DNA from: Cohnella sp. GbtcB17
GTDB lineage: Bacteria; Bacillota; Bacilli; Paenibacillales; Paenibacillaceae
Length of the DNA stretch: 46,882 bases
NCBI RefSeq assembly: GCF_019091135.1
Contig: NZ_JAGXJW010000060.1
Span: forward strand, 1-46,882
Reading direction: 5' to 3'
Made by a program: the position numbers and the translations under genes. Of this stretch, positions 1-8,248 are shown in pieces (the stretch's first letter is position 1; the number at the start of each line of letters is the position of its first letter). The notes under the pieces were generated by a model. It was not told the origin of the DNA, did no database searches, and was given only the letters and a program-made list of their open reading frames with translations.

Positions 1-84
1 ATCTCGTACCAGTACATGATCCGCGGCGGCGTCCTGGCCGCGGCCGTCATCTTCGACGTTCTGACGCGCAAGAAGAGAGCTTGA
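1..84 (+). CDS. Sugar ABC transporter permease, C-terminal end (partial)
   Basis: Only the last 27 residues are in the window. They end in a run of the form YQYMIRGGVLAAAVIFDVL followed by TRKKRA and a TGA stop. A final hydrophobic helix followed by a short basic tail is typical of RbsC/XylH-type permeases of ribose, xylose or multiple-sugar ABC importers in the cytoplasmic membrane. A strong intrinsic terminator begins 9 nt downstream, so this is the last gene of its operon. The assignment rests on a short tail, so the sugar cannot be named. Confidence 0.6.
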   Translation: MSYQYMIRGGVLAAAVIFDVLTRKKRA

Positions 85-92
85 TTTTAAGG

Positions 93-140
93 AGCCGTCC
101 CGGCCCGCCGCGCGATTTGCGGAGGCAGGGGCGGCTTTTT
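93..140 (+). terminator. Intrinsic terminator of the sugar permease operon
   Basis: AGCCGTCCC (93-101) pairs with GGGGCGGCT (128-136), nine pairs with one G-U. A smaller hairpin (CCGC/GCGG) lies inside, and a T-run follows at 136-140. Confidence 0.75.
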
Positions 141-164
141 GCCGTTTGAGACGGGTGATGCGGC

Positions 165-398
165 CATCGACTGCTATACAGCAGGGGATGGCGCCAGCAT
201 GCCCGTAGATTCTCCAATCGCCTGCTATATAGCAGGCGATGCCGCCCGCGAGTCCACAAACTAACTCAACGCCTGCTATACAACAGGGGATGCTGCCGCC
301 TCGTCCACAAACTAACTCAACGCCTGCTCTACAGCAGGGGATGGCGCCAACGTGCCCGTAGATCCCTCAATCGCCGTCACTACAGCAGGCGTTGCGAC
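165..398. repeat. 51-bp tandem array A (about 4.5 units)
   Basis: A core like CTGCTATACAGCAGG recurs at 171, 222, 273, 324 and, degenerate, at 375, exactly 51 bp apart. The core is a dyad; in the second unit CCTGCTATATAGCAGG is a perfect 16-bp palindrome. The 25-30 nt between cores come in two alternating types: units 1 and 4 share GCCCGTAGAT, and units 2 and 3 share TCCACAAACTAACTCAA. No convincing gene was seen here. The array lies between the permease terminator and the ArsR-type gene. Confidence 0.85.
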
Positions 399-448
399 AC
401 ACGCCAGGCTTACGTATTGACACACTGAACAGATTTAACTAACATCTA

Positions 449-466
449 ATTAGATAATTACCTAAT
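449..466. promoter_or_regulatory. Palindromic operator before the ArsR-type gene
   Basis: ATTAGATAATTACCTAAT is palindromic at 16 of 18 positions. It is an AT-rich island in GC-rich DNA, 25 bp before the start codon. Winged-helix ArsR proteins commonly bind such sites in their own promoters, so autoregulation is inferred. Confidence 0.6.
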
Positions 467-490
467 CTTTAGTGTGGAGGTGTGTAACCC

Positions 491-1081
491 ATGCAGCTCG
501 ACAAAGTCGTCGCCTACCACAAGGCGCTGGCGGATCCGACGCGGCTGCGGATGTTGATATTGCTGGCCGGCGGGGAACTGAGCGGGCTGGAGCTGGCGGA
601 GCGGCTTCATCTGACGCCCGCCACGATTACGCATCATGCGGCGAAGCTGCGCGAGGCCAGTCTCGTTCGCGAGCGGCGGGAGAAAAATACGATTTATTTC
701 TCGCTCAACGACTATTTTCTTAAAAACAATGCAAGCGCGGCCGTAGCGCTCATCTATAAACACAGGGAAGGGGGCACGAACGAAGTGGACATCGAGCAGG
801 ATACGCGTCTGAAGGAGACGGTAGTCAAAAACTTCTTCACCGCGGAAGGCAGACTGAAGCATCTGCCCGCGCAGCTTAAAAAGAAGCTGATCGTGTTGGC
901 TCATCTCGCGTCCAAGCTGGAAGCGGGGCGCCGCTACGGCGAGCAGGAGATCAATGCGTTTATCAAACTTTATCACGAGGACTTCGCGACGATTCGAAGA
1001 GAATTCATTATGCATCAGTTCATGTTTCGGGAAAACGAGGTGTACGAGCTGAATCCGCCGGAACTGTGGGCGAGAACGTAA
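491..1081 (+). CDS. ArsR-type HTH regulator with C-terminal DUF2087
   Basis: 196 residues. Residues 1-80 form an ArsR-like winged helix. The pattern HKALADPTRLRMLILLAG is the usual first helix, and LELAERLHLTPATITHHAAKL is the recognition helix-turn-helix. The C-terminal half (about 115-190), with LKHLPAQLKKKLIVLAHLA and YGEQEINAFIKLYHEDFA, fits DUF2087, a domain often fused to such regulators. No cysteine metal site of the ArsR/SmtB kind is visible, so the ligand is unknown. GGAGG lies 9 nt before the ATG. The gene has its own palindromic operator and a downstream inverted repeat, so it appears monocistronic. Confidence 0.85.
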   Translation: MQLDKVVAYHKALADPTRLRMLILLAGGELSGLELAERLHLTPATITHHAAKLREASLVRERREKNTIYFSLNDYFLKNNASAAVALIYKHREGGTNEVDIEQDTRLKETVVKNFFTAEGRLKHLPAQLKKKLIVLAHLASKLEAGRRYGEQEINAFIKLYHEDFATIRREFIMHQFMFRENEVYELNPPELWART

Positions 1082-1094
1082 CGTAAGCGACCAA

Positions 1095-1122
1095 ACCGGC
1101 GAATTCCGAACAATTCGCCGGT
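1095..1122. terminator. Inverted repeat between convergent genes
   Basis: ACCGGCGAATT (1095-1105), a 6-nt loop and AATTCGCCGGT (1112-1122) form a perfect 11-bp stem between the ArsR-type gene and the convergent oxidoreductase gene. There is no clear T-run on either strand, so termination is likely but not certain. Confidence 0.55.
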
Positions 1123-1137
1123 CTCATAAACCCGTCT

Positions 1138-2133
1138 TTACCGCACAAGCTCCCGCGCCAGCAAGCGAAACACGTTGAGTCGCTCGGCCATGCCGTGCGG
1201 CGTGCTGTTGATCATCACTTCGTCGAAGCCGTAAACCTCCTGGTCCCGGCGCAGCTGGTCGGCGACCTCGGCGGGCGTGCCGACGAGATGGAGCTTGCGG
1301 TTTTCGCGGATGATGGCGAGGTCGGTCTCGGTCAGCGGATAATCCCGCGCCTCCTCCGGCGTCATGATCTGCTGCAGCGAGCCTCGCATAAGCGACAGAC
1401 GCATCAGGTCGGCCGGCTTCGCAATATATTCGGCTTCCTCGCGGGTCTCTGCCACCGTGGCCGCATACGTCACGAGAATGAGGGGTTTCGGCATGAAGTA
1501 GGACGGCTCGAAGTTGTCCCTGTAGGCGTCGAAAATCTCGCGCGTCATTTCACCGTTAAAAAACTGAGCGAACGAATAGCCCACCCCGAGCCGTCCGGCC
1601 CGGACGGCGCTGTTGCCGGTGGAGCCGAGCAGCCAGGCTTCGGGCAGCGGCACGTCGTACGGGGAAGCCAGCAGACCTTCGTACAGCGGGTCCTTCGGCG
1701 CGCGGTCGGCGATGAGCTGCATCGTCGTATACAGCTTGTCGTACAGGTCGCCGGGCAGATGCGCCCTTCCCTCGGCGAGCGCGCGTGTCGAGTAGTGATC
1801 GCCGCCCGGCGCGCGGCCGGCGCCGAAGTCGATGCGCCCGGGCGAGAAGGCGCTGAGCGTCTTGAATACTTCGGCCAGCTTGAGCGGCGAATAGTGCATC
1901 ATCATGACGCCGCCGGTGCCGATCCTGATGCGCTTCGTCAGTGCAGCGAGCCGCGCGGCGATGATCTCCGGCGCCGTGCTCGCGAAGTTGCGTGTATTGT
2001 GATGCCCCGCCATCCACATCCGATGGTAGCCGAGCTCGTCCGCAAGGACGGCGATCTCCTCGGCGTTACGCAGCGCCTGGGGCGCGTCGCTGCCTTTCAC
2101 GATCGGGGCTTGATCCAGGATTCCTACTTTCAT
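1138..2133 (-). CDS. LLM-class flavin-dependent oxidoreductase (luciferase-like, MsnO8 type)
   Basis: 331 residues from the ATG at 2133. This start gives MKVGILDQAPIVKGS, the normal N-terminus of the family, with AAAGGAAA about 9 nt upstream; an in-frame start 36 nt earlier adds atypical residues. The protein is a bacterial-luciferase-fold enzyme. Visible blocks are ELGYHRMWMAGHHNTRNFAS, RIRIGTGGVMMMHYSPLKLAE, FSPGRIDFGAGRAPGG and a C-terminal GTPAEVADQL. These enzymes use reduced FMN from a partner reductase to oxidise small organic molecules with O2. The substrate cannot be inferred. It is probably cytosolic and convergent with the ArsR-type gene. Confidence 0.85.
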   Translation of the reverse strand: MKVGILDQAPIVKGSDAPQALRNAEEIAVLADELGYHRMWMAGHHNTRNFASTAPEIIAARLAALTKRIRIGTGGVMMMHYSPLKLAEVFKTLSAFSPGRIDFGAGRAPGGDHYSTRALAEGRAHLPGDLYDKLYTTMQLIADRAPKDPLYEGLLASPYDVPLPEAWLLGSTGNSAVRAGRLGVGYSFAQFFNGEMTREIFDAYRDNFEPSYFMPKPLILVTYAATVAETREEAEYIAKPADLMRLSLMRGSLQQIMTPEEARDYPLTETDLAIIRENRKLHLVGTPAEVADQLRRDQEVYGFDEVMINSTPHGMAERLNVFRLLARELVR

Positions 2134-2203
2134 GCACGCACATTTCCTTTCCGAATTCCGTCTTCGCATATTCCATGCCTATACCGTAGCATATCCGCGG
2201 CCA

Positions 2204-2228
2204 TAAAAAAAAAGCGCCCGAAGGCGCC
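2204..2228 (-). terminator. Intrinsic terminator of the spore-coat gene pair
   Basis: On the minus strand GCGCC-TTC-GGGCGC forms a short GC-rich stem followed by nine T residues (A-run 2205-2213 on the plus strand). It lies 10 nt after the CotF-like gene. Confidence 0.75.
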
Positions 2229-2237
2229 CGGCTTGCG

Positions 2238-2549
2238 CTATTCCTTGATCAGCGACAGCGCGGTGTCTGCTTTAAGCACGTCGTGTTCGACCTGCTTTTC
2301 CACGTTGTAGGGATGATACATCTCGTTTTCGATCATATATGCCGCGATCTTCTGATGCGTGTCGATCGCCGTGTCGAGCTGTGCGCGCAAAATTTTGTGA
2401 ACCTTCGGGGTCGCCGTCTCGGTCAATGCGATGGCGTAGCTCCGTACGGCGGCTTTCGCCGACAGCAGCATATCCGTCGCGATCGCCAGATCGTCCAGCG
2501 GCGCAGTCGCTTTTACCAGCTCTTCCTTTTTCATCGTCGTCGTTGCCAT
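2238..2549 (-). CDS. CotF-like spore coat protein
   Basis: 103 residues starting MATTTMKKEELVKATAP. The ATG at 2549 sits 7 nt after GAGGTGA, so the in-frame GTG nine nt upstream, which lies within that ribosome site, is rejected. The alpha-helical pattern with AIATDMLLSAKAAVRSYAIA, THQKIAAYMIENEMYHPYN and a C-terminal DTALSLIKE matches the Coat F domain family, structural proteins of the Bacillus-type spore coat. It lies 12 nt downstream of a second small coat gene and ends at a terminator, so the two form an operon. A sporulation sigma-factor promoter is expected but was not securely located. Confidence 0.8.
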   Translation of the reverse strand: MATTTMKKEELVKATAPLDDLAIATDMLLSAKAAVRSYAIALTETATPKVHKILRAQLDTAIDTHQKIAAYMIENEMYHPYNVEKQVEHDVLKADTALSLIKE

Positions 2550-2561
2550 GCGGATCACCTC

Positions 2562-2750
2562 TTATTGTAGGATGGACTTCAATTCTTCGATCGCCTTGGA
2601 AGAGTTCACCAGGTCCTGCTCGATCAGCGCCTTCAGCTTCTCATCCTGCGCGAATGCCACCATCGCGCGCGCCTTCGTGGCGCACGACGTCTTCAGCGTC
2701 AACAGTTCATGAACCTCAAGCTTCTCGTGCAGCGCCAGTTCCTTTGCCAT
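2562..2750 (-). CDS. Small spore coat-associated protein
   Basis: 62 residues starting MAKELALHEKLEVHELLTLK. AAGGAG lies about 9 nt before this ATG; an upstream extension to 2855 is possible in frame, but it has no ribosome site of similar quality and looks unlike the family. The helical, charged sequence resembles the short Paenibacillus coat proteins that accompany CotF-domain genes. Its stop is followed after 12 nt by the CotF-like gene, indicating co-transcription. Function is inferred from family resemblance and position. Confidence 0.75.
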   Translation of the reverse strand: MAKELALHEKLEVHELLTLKTSCATKARAMVAFAQDEKLKALIEQDLVNSSKAIEELKSILQ

Positions 2751-2866
2751 CTCGATCGCTCCTTCCGTTTGGGTGCCACCAACAACATACCCCGTCCGCA
2801 TGGCGGGATAAACACTTTTCGGCATATTCCGCCGGCACGCGTCGATCGCGCGCATGCGCCGTTCGT

Positions 2867-2894
2867 TTGACTGTGGTATATTGAATCATAAATA
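2867..2894 (+). promoter_or_regulatory. Possible sigma-A promoter of yojF-bshB2
   Basis: TTGACT (2867-2872), 16 nt, TAAATA (2889-2894), 18 nt before the yojF ATG, which is preceded by GGAGGAGG. The short leader makes the exact -10 uncertain. Confidence 0.4.
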
Positions 2895-2911
2895 GCGGAG
2901 GAGGCGCCGAC

Positions 2912-3256
2912 ATGCTACCGATTCAAACCGTGGAAATTCAGAACAGGATCGATTCGCTCAAGGATCAGGACCTGTACATACACCTGGAATTGACGACGGG
3001 CGCTTATGCGGCCCACAATGATAGTACCAAACATCCTGCGGCCAACTTTATTACGAACGCTTTGATCCGTTACGGCATCGGCTCGATCTCGGGCAGCGGA
3101 CCGTATCGCGTCGGCTTAAAAATGGAAAAAGGCTGGATTTACGCAGAGGGTCTGACGCATTACGACGAGACCGACGCGGATCGCCTCATTATGGCCGGAC
3201 ACGACAGCTCGGGCAAGCTGGTCGTCGCACTGCAGCTCAGCCGTGAGCCCTTTTAA
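2912..3256 (+). CDS. yojF: YojF family protein (DUF1806)
   Basis: 114 residues. The sequence matches B. subtilis YojF: IHLELTTGAYAAHND near the start, an ANFITNALIRYGIGSISGSG block, a WIYAEGLTHYDETD block and a C-terminal end at SREPF. DUF1806 proteins are small soluble proteins usually encoded next to the bacillithiol deacetylase BshB2, as here with a 27-nt gap, so a role linked to bacillithiol metabolism is inferred. GGAGGAGG lies upstream of the ATG. Confidence 0.85.
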   Translation: MLPIQTVEIQNRIDSLKDQDLYIHLELTTGAYAAHNDSTKHPAANFITNALIRYGIGSISGSGPYRVGLKMEKGWIYAEGLTHYDETDADRLIMAGHDSSGKLVVALQLSREPF

Positions 3257-3283
3257 TCTAACGACCGGGAGAGGAAGAGATCG

Positions 3284-3940
3284 ATGGAACAACGTATACT
3301 AGTCGTGCTGCCGCATCCGGACGACGAATGCTTCGGCATCTCGGGCACGCTGGCCAAGCATATCGCGGCGGGCGCCCATGTCACTTACGCTTGTCTGACG
3401 CTAGGCGAGCGGGCGCGCAATATGGGCAATCCGCCTTTCGCGAACCGCATCACGCTCCCGCAGATCCGCAAGGGCGAGCTTGAGCAGTCCTGCAAGGCCA
3501 TCGGCATCCAGGATCTTCGCCTGCTCGGCTTTCACGACAAGACGCTTGAATTCGAGGATCAGGATCTGCTGGATCTGAAAATCGGGGAACTGCTCGCGGA
3601 GCTCGATCCGACGCTCGTCATCACGTTTTTCCCGGGCTTCGCGGTCCATCCGGACCACGACGCGACCGGCGCCGCGGTCGTCCGCACGATCGGCAAGCTG
3701 GATCCGTCCTCCCGTCCGCCCGTGCACTGCCTTGCCTTTTCGCACAATCACCAGGAGTCGATCGGCGCTCCCGACGTCTTTGTGGACGTGAGCGACTTTC
3801 TGAAGCAGAAGATCGCGTCAATCCTGTCGCACCGCTCGCAATTTTACGTCCCGCAGCTGTTCGAGAAAAATCCGCACAAAAACCGCGAAGTGCAGGAACG
3901 CTTCGGCACGGAGCGCTTCTGGACGTACAAGTTCGCATAA
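3284..3940 (+). CDS. bshB2: Bacillithiol biosynthesis deacetylase BshB2
   Basis: 218 residues, a PIG-L/LmbE-fold zinc deacetylase. The signature LPHPDDE is at residues 9-15, where His and Asp bind zinc and the next Asp acts as base; a second metal-site block HPDHDATG is near residue 123. BshB enzymes remove the acetyl group from N-acetylglucosaminyl-malate, giving GlcN-malate for cysteine addition by BshC. The related conjugate amidase Bca has the same fold, so a role on bacillithiol S-conjugates is possible. The yojF neighbour supports BshB2. GGAGAGGAAGAG precedes the ATG. Confidence 0.88.
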   Translation: MEQRILVVLPHPDDECFGISGTLAKHIAAGAHVTYACLTLGERARNMGNPPFANRITLPQIRKGELEQSCKAIGIQDLRLLGFHDKTLEFEDQDLLDLKIGELLAELDPTLVITFFPGFAVHPDHDATGAAVVRTIGKLDPSSRPPVHCLAFSHNHQESIGAPDVFVDVSDFLKQKIASILSHRSQFYVPQLFEKNPHKNREVQERFGTERFWTYKFA

Positions 3941-3946
3941 AGAAGG

Positions 3947-3966
3947 ACGCGCGCCTTCGGGCGCGT
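3947..3966. terminator. Weak stem-loop after bshB2
   Basis: ACGCGC, an 8-nt loop and GCGCGT lie just past the stop codon. No T-run follows, so a terminator function is only possible. Confidence 0.3.
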
Positions 3967-4039
3967 GGCCCCGGCAAGGCTGCCGGCGTCAGGAAAACGT
4001 GACTCGGCAGCCTGTTCGGGATCGCTACGCCCGCTTCAA

Positions 4040-4223
4040 GCGGCAACTATCGATCTATGTGCACACTTCACACCCCAACTCCGACCGCAAGCGCCAACGA
4101 TCGATCTACGTGCATACTTAACGCCCCGACTCCGGCCGTAAGCGCCAACGATCGATCTACGTGCATACTTCACCCCCCGACTCCGGCTGCAAGCGCCAAC
4201 GATCGATCTACGTGCACACTTCC
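4040..4223. repeat. 51-bp tandem array B (about 3.6 units)
   Basis: Units begin at 4040, 4091, 4142 and 4193, exactly 51 bp apart. Each contains AACGATCGATCTACGTGCA (with small changes) followed by a C-rich stretch ending near CGACTCCGG. Because 51 is a multiple of three, reading frames stay open through the array on both strands; these are judged not to be genes. At 4225-4487, before the next gene, ATTTTGT recurs at 4282, 4312 and 4334, the first two copies as ATTTTGTTCTAT, and no convincing promoter was found. Confidence 0.85.
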
Positions 4224-4487
4224 GAACCTCATGGCTCACGGCGCTCGCCGGCACGCTTCCCTATTGCCTGCTTCTCTCGCAATTTTGTTCTATTCGCCCT
4301 CGAATTCCCTCATTTTGTTCTATCGCCTGCATCATTTTGTGGCTGACGCGGCCCGCGGCCCGCATGATACGATAAGCCTGTCGCCGATCCCGGCGGCCGT
4401 TCATGCAAGCGCTTCACCGGCGTCCGCTGCCGAAGCGGCCGCTCCGCAAGCTGCGGTTCATTCCAAGCGATGGAGAGGAGAAGGTGG

Positions 4488-5762
4488 ATGATGAATTGGA
4501 AAAGTCAGCTCAAAACGTGGATCGCGGGGCTCGCGCTCGCGTCGCTCTTGCCCGCTGGCACGGGAAGCGCGGCGGCGACGCTGACGCAGGTGCCGTACGC
4601 GATGGATTCGAGCAATCAGGCGGGCTGGTGGAGTCCGCTGGAGACGTACGGAACCGGTCTCGAATACGCCTATATGGCGTACAATGCGCCGGGCAGCACC
4701 GCAGGCAAGCACAAAGTGTATATCGCGAGGCGGGACGGAGCGGGGGCTTGGTCGAATATCCCCGTCATGGACGGCACGGCCGTAGCGGAGTACGCCGACG
4801 ACAACGGTCACAACCAGCCGTCGATCGCGCGCGACGGCAGCGGACGTTTCCACGTATTCGCCTCCATGCACGATTCGGCCTGGCATTACTTCAGGTCGGA
4901 TACGGTCGGCGGCGTGCCGCAGAATCACTCGGCCGATATGCCCGACCAGACGATGAAGGTCACATACCCGATCGTGACGACGGCGCCGAACGGTGACCTG
5001 TACCTGCTCGTCCGGTCCAGCCAGGACGCTGCCGGCAAGCGCAACGGCGTGTTGCTGCGCTGGGACAATGCGGCTTCGACGTGGAGTCAGATCGCGGTTA
5101 TCGCCTCAACGCTTAATCGCTCGGTGTACCCGGACGACCTGGCGTTCGACGCAAACGGCGACCTGCATATTTTGTTCGAATGGGCGTACTTCGCGGCCAG
5201 CCCGCTGCGCCATCAGCTGTCGTACCTTAAATACAGTCCTTCCACGAACGCGTTCTCCAAAGCGGACGGCACGCCCGTATCGGTACCCGTATCGCTGACG
5301 ACGGCCGACATCGTGCAGCCGATGGCGCCGACCGAGGCTTACGTGCAGAGCGGCAGCGATCCCGGCGGCCCCGGCGTGCAAAGCGCCAAGCTCACCGTCG
5401 ATTCGGCCAACCGTCCGGTCATCGCTTACCGTTACCGCGAAGAGGGAAGCACGACGTTCTCGGTCAAGCAGGCGACGCGCGGATCGGCAGGCTGGAGCTT
5501 GCAGACCGTCTACGACGCTTCCGAGACGACGGCCGCCATCGACGTCACCTGGACAGGCGCGCAATCGCGCGTCTACTTCGTGACGGCGGCCGGTACGGAC
5601 CGCGCCTTCATGGCTGTGCAGTCGGGCACCGGATGGAGCCAGTCGTCGCTCGCGCCGGGCATCCCGATCCAGCGCCTCGCGGTGGAGCGAAACGCGAACG
5701 GCGTCGATATTTTGTATCTGGTCGATATCGCCAATCTGAAGCTGTATTACGGACGCAACTAA
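4488..5762 (+). CDS. Secreted BNR-repeat protein (BNR_4 family, possible polysaccharide lyase)
   Basis: 424 residues. The ATG at 4488 is 7 nt after GGAGAGGAG, and this start gives a classic signal peptide: MMNWKSQLK, a hydrophobic stretch to about residue 25 and cleavage near GSAAA. The mature part is a beta-propeller-like fold with repeated Asp-box-type strands (ARDGSGRFHVFASMH, DANGDLHILFEW, DSANRPVIAYRYR). The block DDNGHNQPSIARDG is characteristic of BNR_4 proteins, which include ulvan and related lyases (PL24/PL25). A polysaccharide lyase role outside the cell is plausible but unproven. The gene stands alone with its own strong terminator. Confidence 0.75.
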   Translation: MMNWKSQLKTWIAGLALASLLPAGTGSAAATLTQVPYAMDSSNQAGWWSPLETYGTGLEYAYMAYNAPGSTAGKHKVYIARRDGAGAWSNIPVMDGTAVAEYADDNGHNQPSIARDGSGRFHVFASMHDSAWHYFRSDTVGGVPQNHSADMPDQTMKVTYPIVTTAPNGDLYLLVRSSQDAAGKRNGVLLRWDNAASTWSQIAVIASTLNRSVYPDDLAFDANGDLHILFEWAYFAASPLRHQLSYLKYSPSTNAFSKADGTPVSVPVSLTTADIVQPMAPTEAYVQSGSDPGGPGVQSAKLTVDSANRPVIAYRYREEGSTTFSVKQATRGSAGWSLQTVYDASETTAAIDVTWTGAQSRVYFVTAAGTDRAFMAVQSGTGWSQSSLAPGIPIQRLAVERNANGVDILYLVDIANLKLYYGRN

Positions 5763-5777
5763 GCCGATGCGGTCGGG

Positions 5778-5820
5778 GAGCGGTCGGACGCGCGCGGCGT
5801 CGGGCCGCTCTCTTTTTTTT
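5778..5820 (+). terminator. Intrinsic terminator of the BNR gene
   Basis: Outer stem GAGCGG/CCGCTC and inner stem GACGC/GCGTC, followed by TCTTTTTTTT. Confidence 0.85.
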
Positions 5821-5827
5821 CCATCCG

Positions 5828-5857
5828 TTGACAACAAAAAGAGGGAGCGATTATAGT
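5828..5857 (+). promoter_or_regulatory. Sigma-A promoter of the AraC-type gene at 5891
   Basis: TTGACA (5828-5833), 18 nt, TATAGT (5852-5857). This is the best-matching housekeeping promoter in the window, about 33 nt before the start codon, implying constitutive low-level expression of the regulator. Confidence 0.75.
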
Positions 5858-5890
5858 TAGTGCACGAATGCAACTCGGGAGAGAAGCCTT

Positions 5891-8203
5891 ATGAACGTGT
5901 TCCGAACGCTCCGCACGCGCAAGTTTCTGCAGCGAATCCTCCTCAGCTTCATGCTCGTCGTCGTCACCCTCGCGGTGACCGCCTATTTGCTCAACGTCAA
6001 CGCCCGCGGCAAGGTGCTCAGCCTGCAGAACGACGCCGACCGCAAGCTGCTCACGCAGATCAACTACAACATCGAGAACATGAACGGCATCGTCAAGGAC
6101 ATGGCCGTCTCCCTGTTCAACGACGACGAGTTGATCGCGCTGAAGGCGGGGGCCGACTACCGGCAGAGCATTCTGAAGATCGACAGGCTCGATCGTACGG
6201 TCGCCGAGTCGCCCTATTTGCATGCCGTGGCGTTTTACAACCCGAACCAGAAGCGCTTTTATTCCTCGCTGAACCACGGGATGGACAACAGCCGGTTATA
6301 CGAGGTGTTAGGCGGATACCTGCAGCAGCACCCGGACGTTCCGAAGCTCCAGCTCATGCCACTCGACCTGGACGGCGGCGGCAGCGGCATCGACGTTTTC
6401 GCCTGCTTTCTGTACGACGGCCCTTCGCTAGGTTCGGTCAACGGCAGCGTTCTAGTGCTGACGGTGAAGCCGGACTGGATGCTGGACAACGTGAAGGCGC
6501 TCAACAAGCTGGCGGACCGGGAAAAGGACCTGCTTCTCGTGACCGACGGAGACGGCAACGTCCTCATGTCCAGCGAGCCGCTGACGCCGGCCCAGCTGGC
6601 GCTCAAGGACGAGGTGATGCCGCGGATCGCGGCCTCCTCCAGCAGTCTGGAGGACTTCGTGCATCGGCACGCCGGCAAGAAGTACAAGGTCGCCTACTTG
6701 GGTAAAGGGATGAACAATTGGCGTATTTTGAGCCTGCGCGATTACGATGCGGTGCTGGGCAACGTGAACCGGATGAAATGGACGGAAATCGGGGTCATGC
6801 TGTCGGTCGTCCTGTTCGCTGTGCTGCTGTCGGTATTTTTCTCCCTGCGGCTGTACCGCCCCGTCGGGCGACTGCTCAGTCTCATTCCCGAGGATCCGCG
6901 CGGACACCTGCAGGTAAAGGACGAGCTGACGCTCATCGAATCCAATTACATCGGTATGGTCGACAGGCTCAGGGGTTTGGAGCGCGACGAGGCTTCCAAG
7001 CGCAACATCGCCAAGGTGTACCATCTGCGGAGCCTGCTCGGCGGGAGCGAGGCCGTATCGGAACCCGAGTTCTTGCAGAACCGCGAACAGTACGGCATCG
7101 ATATCGCGGCATCCGGCGCGCTGAGACTTGCGGTCGTACGTCTCGACCGTAGGGAGACGCTCGTCGCGGCATCGGGCGCCGGCTCCGAATCGCTCTTTAC
7201 GTTCGCCATCGCCAATATCGGCGAAGAGCTGCTTCGCGGCGACTACGACTGCGAGTACGCGGATATGAAAGACGGCCATCTCGTGTTTATCGTCAGCGGC
7301 AGGGGAGAAGGGGGCCTTGAGGCGCTGGGCGAACGGTTCCGCGAGCTGCAAGCGACGATTATGTCCTTTTACCGGGTATCGTTCACCGTTGCCTTGAGCC
7401 GCCCCTTCGGTCATTACCGCGACATCTCGCGGCACTATGCCTTGACGCTGCGGCAGTCCGACTACCGGATGAGCCTCGGGCACGGAGCGGTCATCGAGCC
7501 GGAGGATATCGAAGCCAACGAGCGCAACGAGCAGTTCCGGATTCCCGGCGAACTGGACAAGCAACTGATCGAGGGGCTCAAGAGCGGTAACCTGGCGCAG
7601 ACGACCGAGGCGATCGAGAGCTGGCAGCGGGCGATCGGCGCGTTTAGCTTCGAAAATATGTTTTCGGCGCTCCTGCAGATGGGGATGACGATCAGCAACA
7701 CGCTCGGCGAGATGAATCAATTCAATCTGAATCCGGTATCCGTCGACCTTCACGCGGTCAACCGGCGCCTGGTCGGCACCGAGACGCTGGACGAGGCGCG
7801 GGACGTGCTGCTCGCCGTGGCGCGGGAGATGTTCGAGCAGCGTCAGAGCGGCAAGGAGGACAAGAGCCGGCTGCTTGCCGACACGATCGCGGAGATCGTG
7901 GACAAGCACTTCGCCGATCCGGACCTGAACGTCCAGAAGATCGCCGACATGCTGAAGATGAACCCGGTATACCTCGGCCAGGTGTACAAGGCGCAGGCGG
8001 GGGAGACGGTCGTCGACCGGATCAACGCCGCGCGGCTTGCGCAGGCGAGACTGCTGCTCGAGCAGCAGGACTTGACGGTGTCGGAGATTATGGAGCGGGT
8101 CGGCTTCGGCAATGAGAGCTACTTTTACCGGCTGTTCAAGCGCCGGTACAGCGTTACGCCCAAGGAGTACAGACTCAAATCCGCTATCGAACGCAATACG
8201 TAA
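5891..8203 (+). CDS. Membrane-bound AraC-family transcriptional regulator
   Basis: 770 residues. A first membrane helix (about 15-33) and a second (about 299-320) enclose an extracytoplasmic sensor of about 260 residues with dCache-like features. A cytosolic linker follows, then a C-terminal AraC HTH (about 660-765) with NVQKIADMLKMNPVYLGQVY and GFGNESYFYRLFKRRY. Such one-component sensors are common in Paenibacillus beside Lpl/Ytc importers and sense extracellular oligosaccharides or binding proteins. The importer genes begin 1 kb downstream across a repeat array. It has its own promoter and terminator. The ligand is unknown. Confidence 0.85.
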   Translation: MNVFRTLRTRKFLQRILLSFMLVVVTLAVTAYLLNVNARGKVLSLQNDADRKLLTQINYNIENMNGIVKDMAVSLFNDDELIALKAGADYRQSILKIDRLDRTVAESPYLHAVAFYNPNQKRFYSSLNHGMDNSRLYEVLGGYLQQHPDVPKLQLMPLDLDGGGSGIDVFACFLYDGPSLGSVNGSVLVLTVKPDWMLDNVKALNKLADREKDLLLVTDGDGNVLMSSEPLTPAQLALKDEVMPRIAASSSSLEDFVHRHAGKKYKVAYLGKGMNNWRILSLRDYDAVLGNVNRMKWTEIGVMLSVVLFAVLLSVFFSLRLYRPVGRLLSLIPEDPRGHLQVKDELTLIESNYIGMVDRLRGLERDEASKRNIAKVYHLRSLLGGSEAVSEPEFLQNREQYGIDIAASGALRLAVVRLDRRETLVAASGAGSESLFTFAIANIGEELLRGDYDCEYADMKDGHLVFIVSGRGEGGLEALGERFRELQATIMSFYRVSFTVALSRPFGHYRDISRHYALTLRQSDYRMSLGHGAVIEPEDIEANERNEQFRIPGELDKQLIEGLKSGNLAQTTEAIESWQRAIGAFSFENMFSALLQMGMTISNTLGEMNQFNLNPVSVDLHAVNRRLVGTETLDEARDVLLAVAREMFEQRQSGKEDKSRLLADTIAEIVDKHFADPDLNVQKIADMLKMNPVYLGQVYKAQAGETVVDRINAARLAQARLLLEQQDLTVSEIMERVGFGNESYFYRLFKRRYSVTPKEYRLKSAIERNT

Positions 8204-8218
8204 GCCATCGTGAGCCAT

Positions 8219-8248
8219 GCCCGTCCGGTAACCCGGTACGGGCTTTTT
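8219..8248 (+). terminator. Intrinsic terminator of the AraC-type gene
   Basis: GCCCGT/ACGGGC with an inner CCGG/CCGG extension, followed by five T residues. Confidence 0.8.

Noticed and set aside
165..398. CRISPR-like look of array A (palindromic repeat plus linkers)
   Set aside because: Linkers are not unique (two types shared between units), the core varies, and no cas gene is present in the window.
4057..4491. 144-codon ORF through array B
   Set aside because: Repeat-derived reading frame without a ribosome site; it runs into the start of the BNR gene in another frame.
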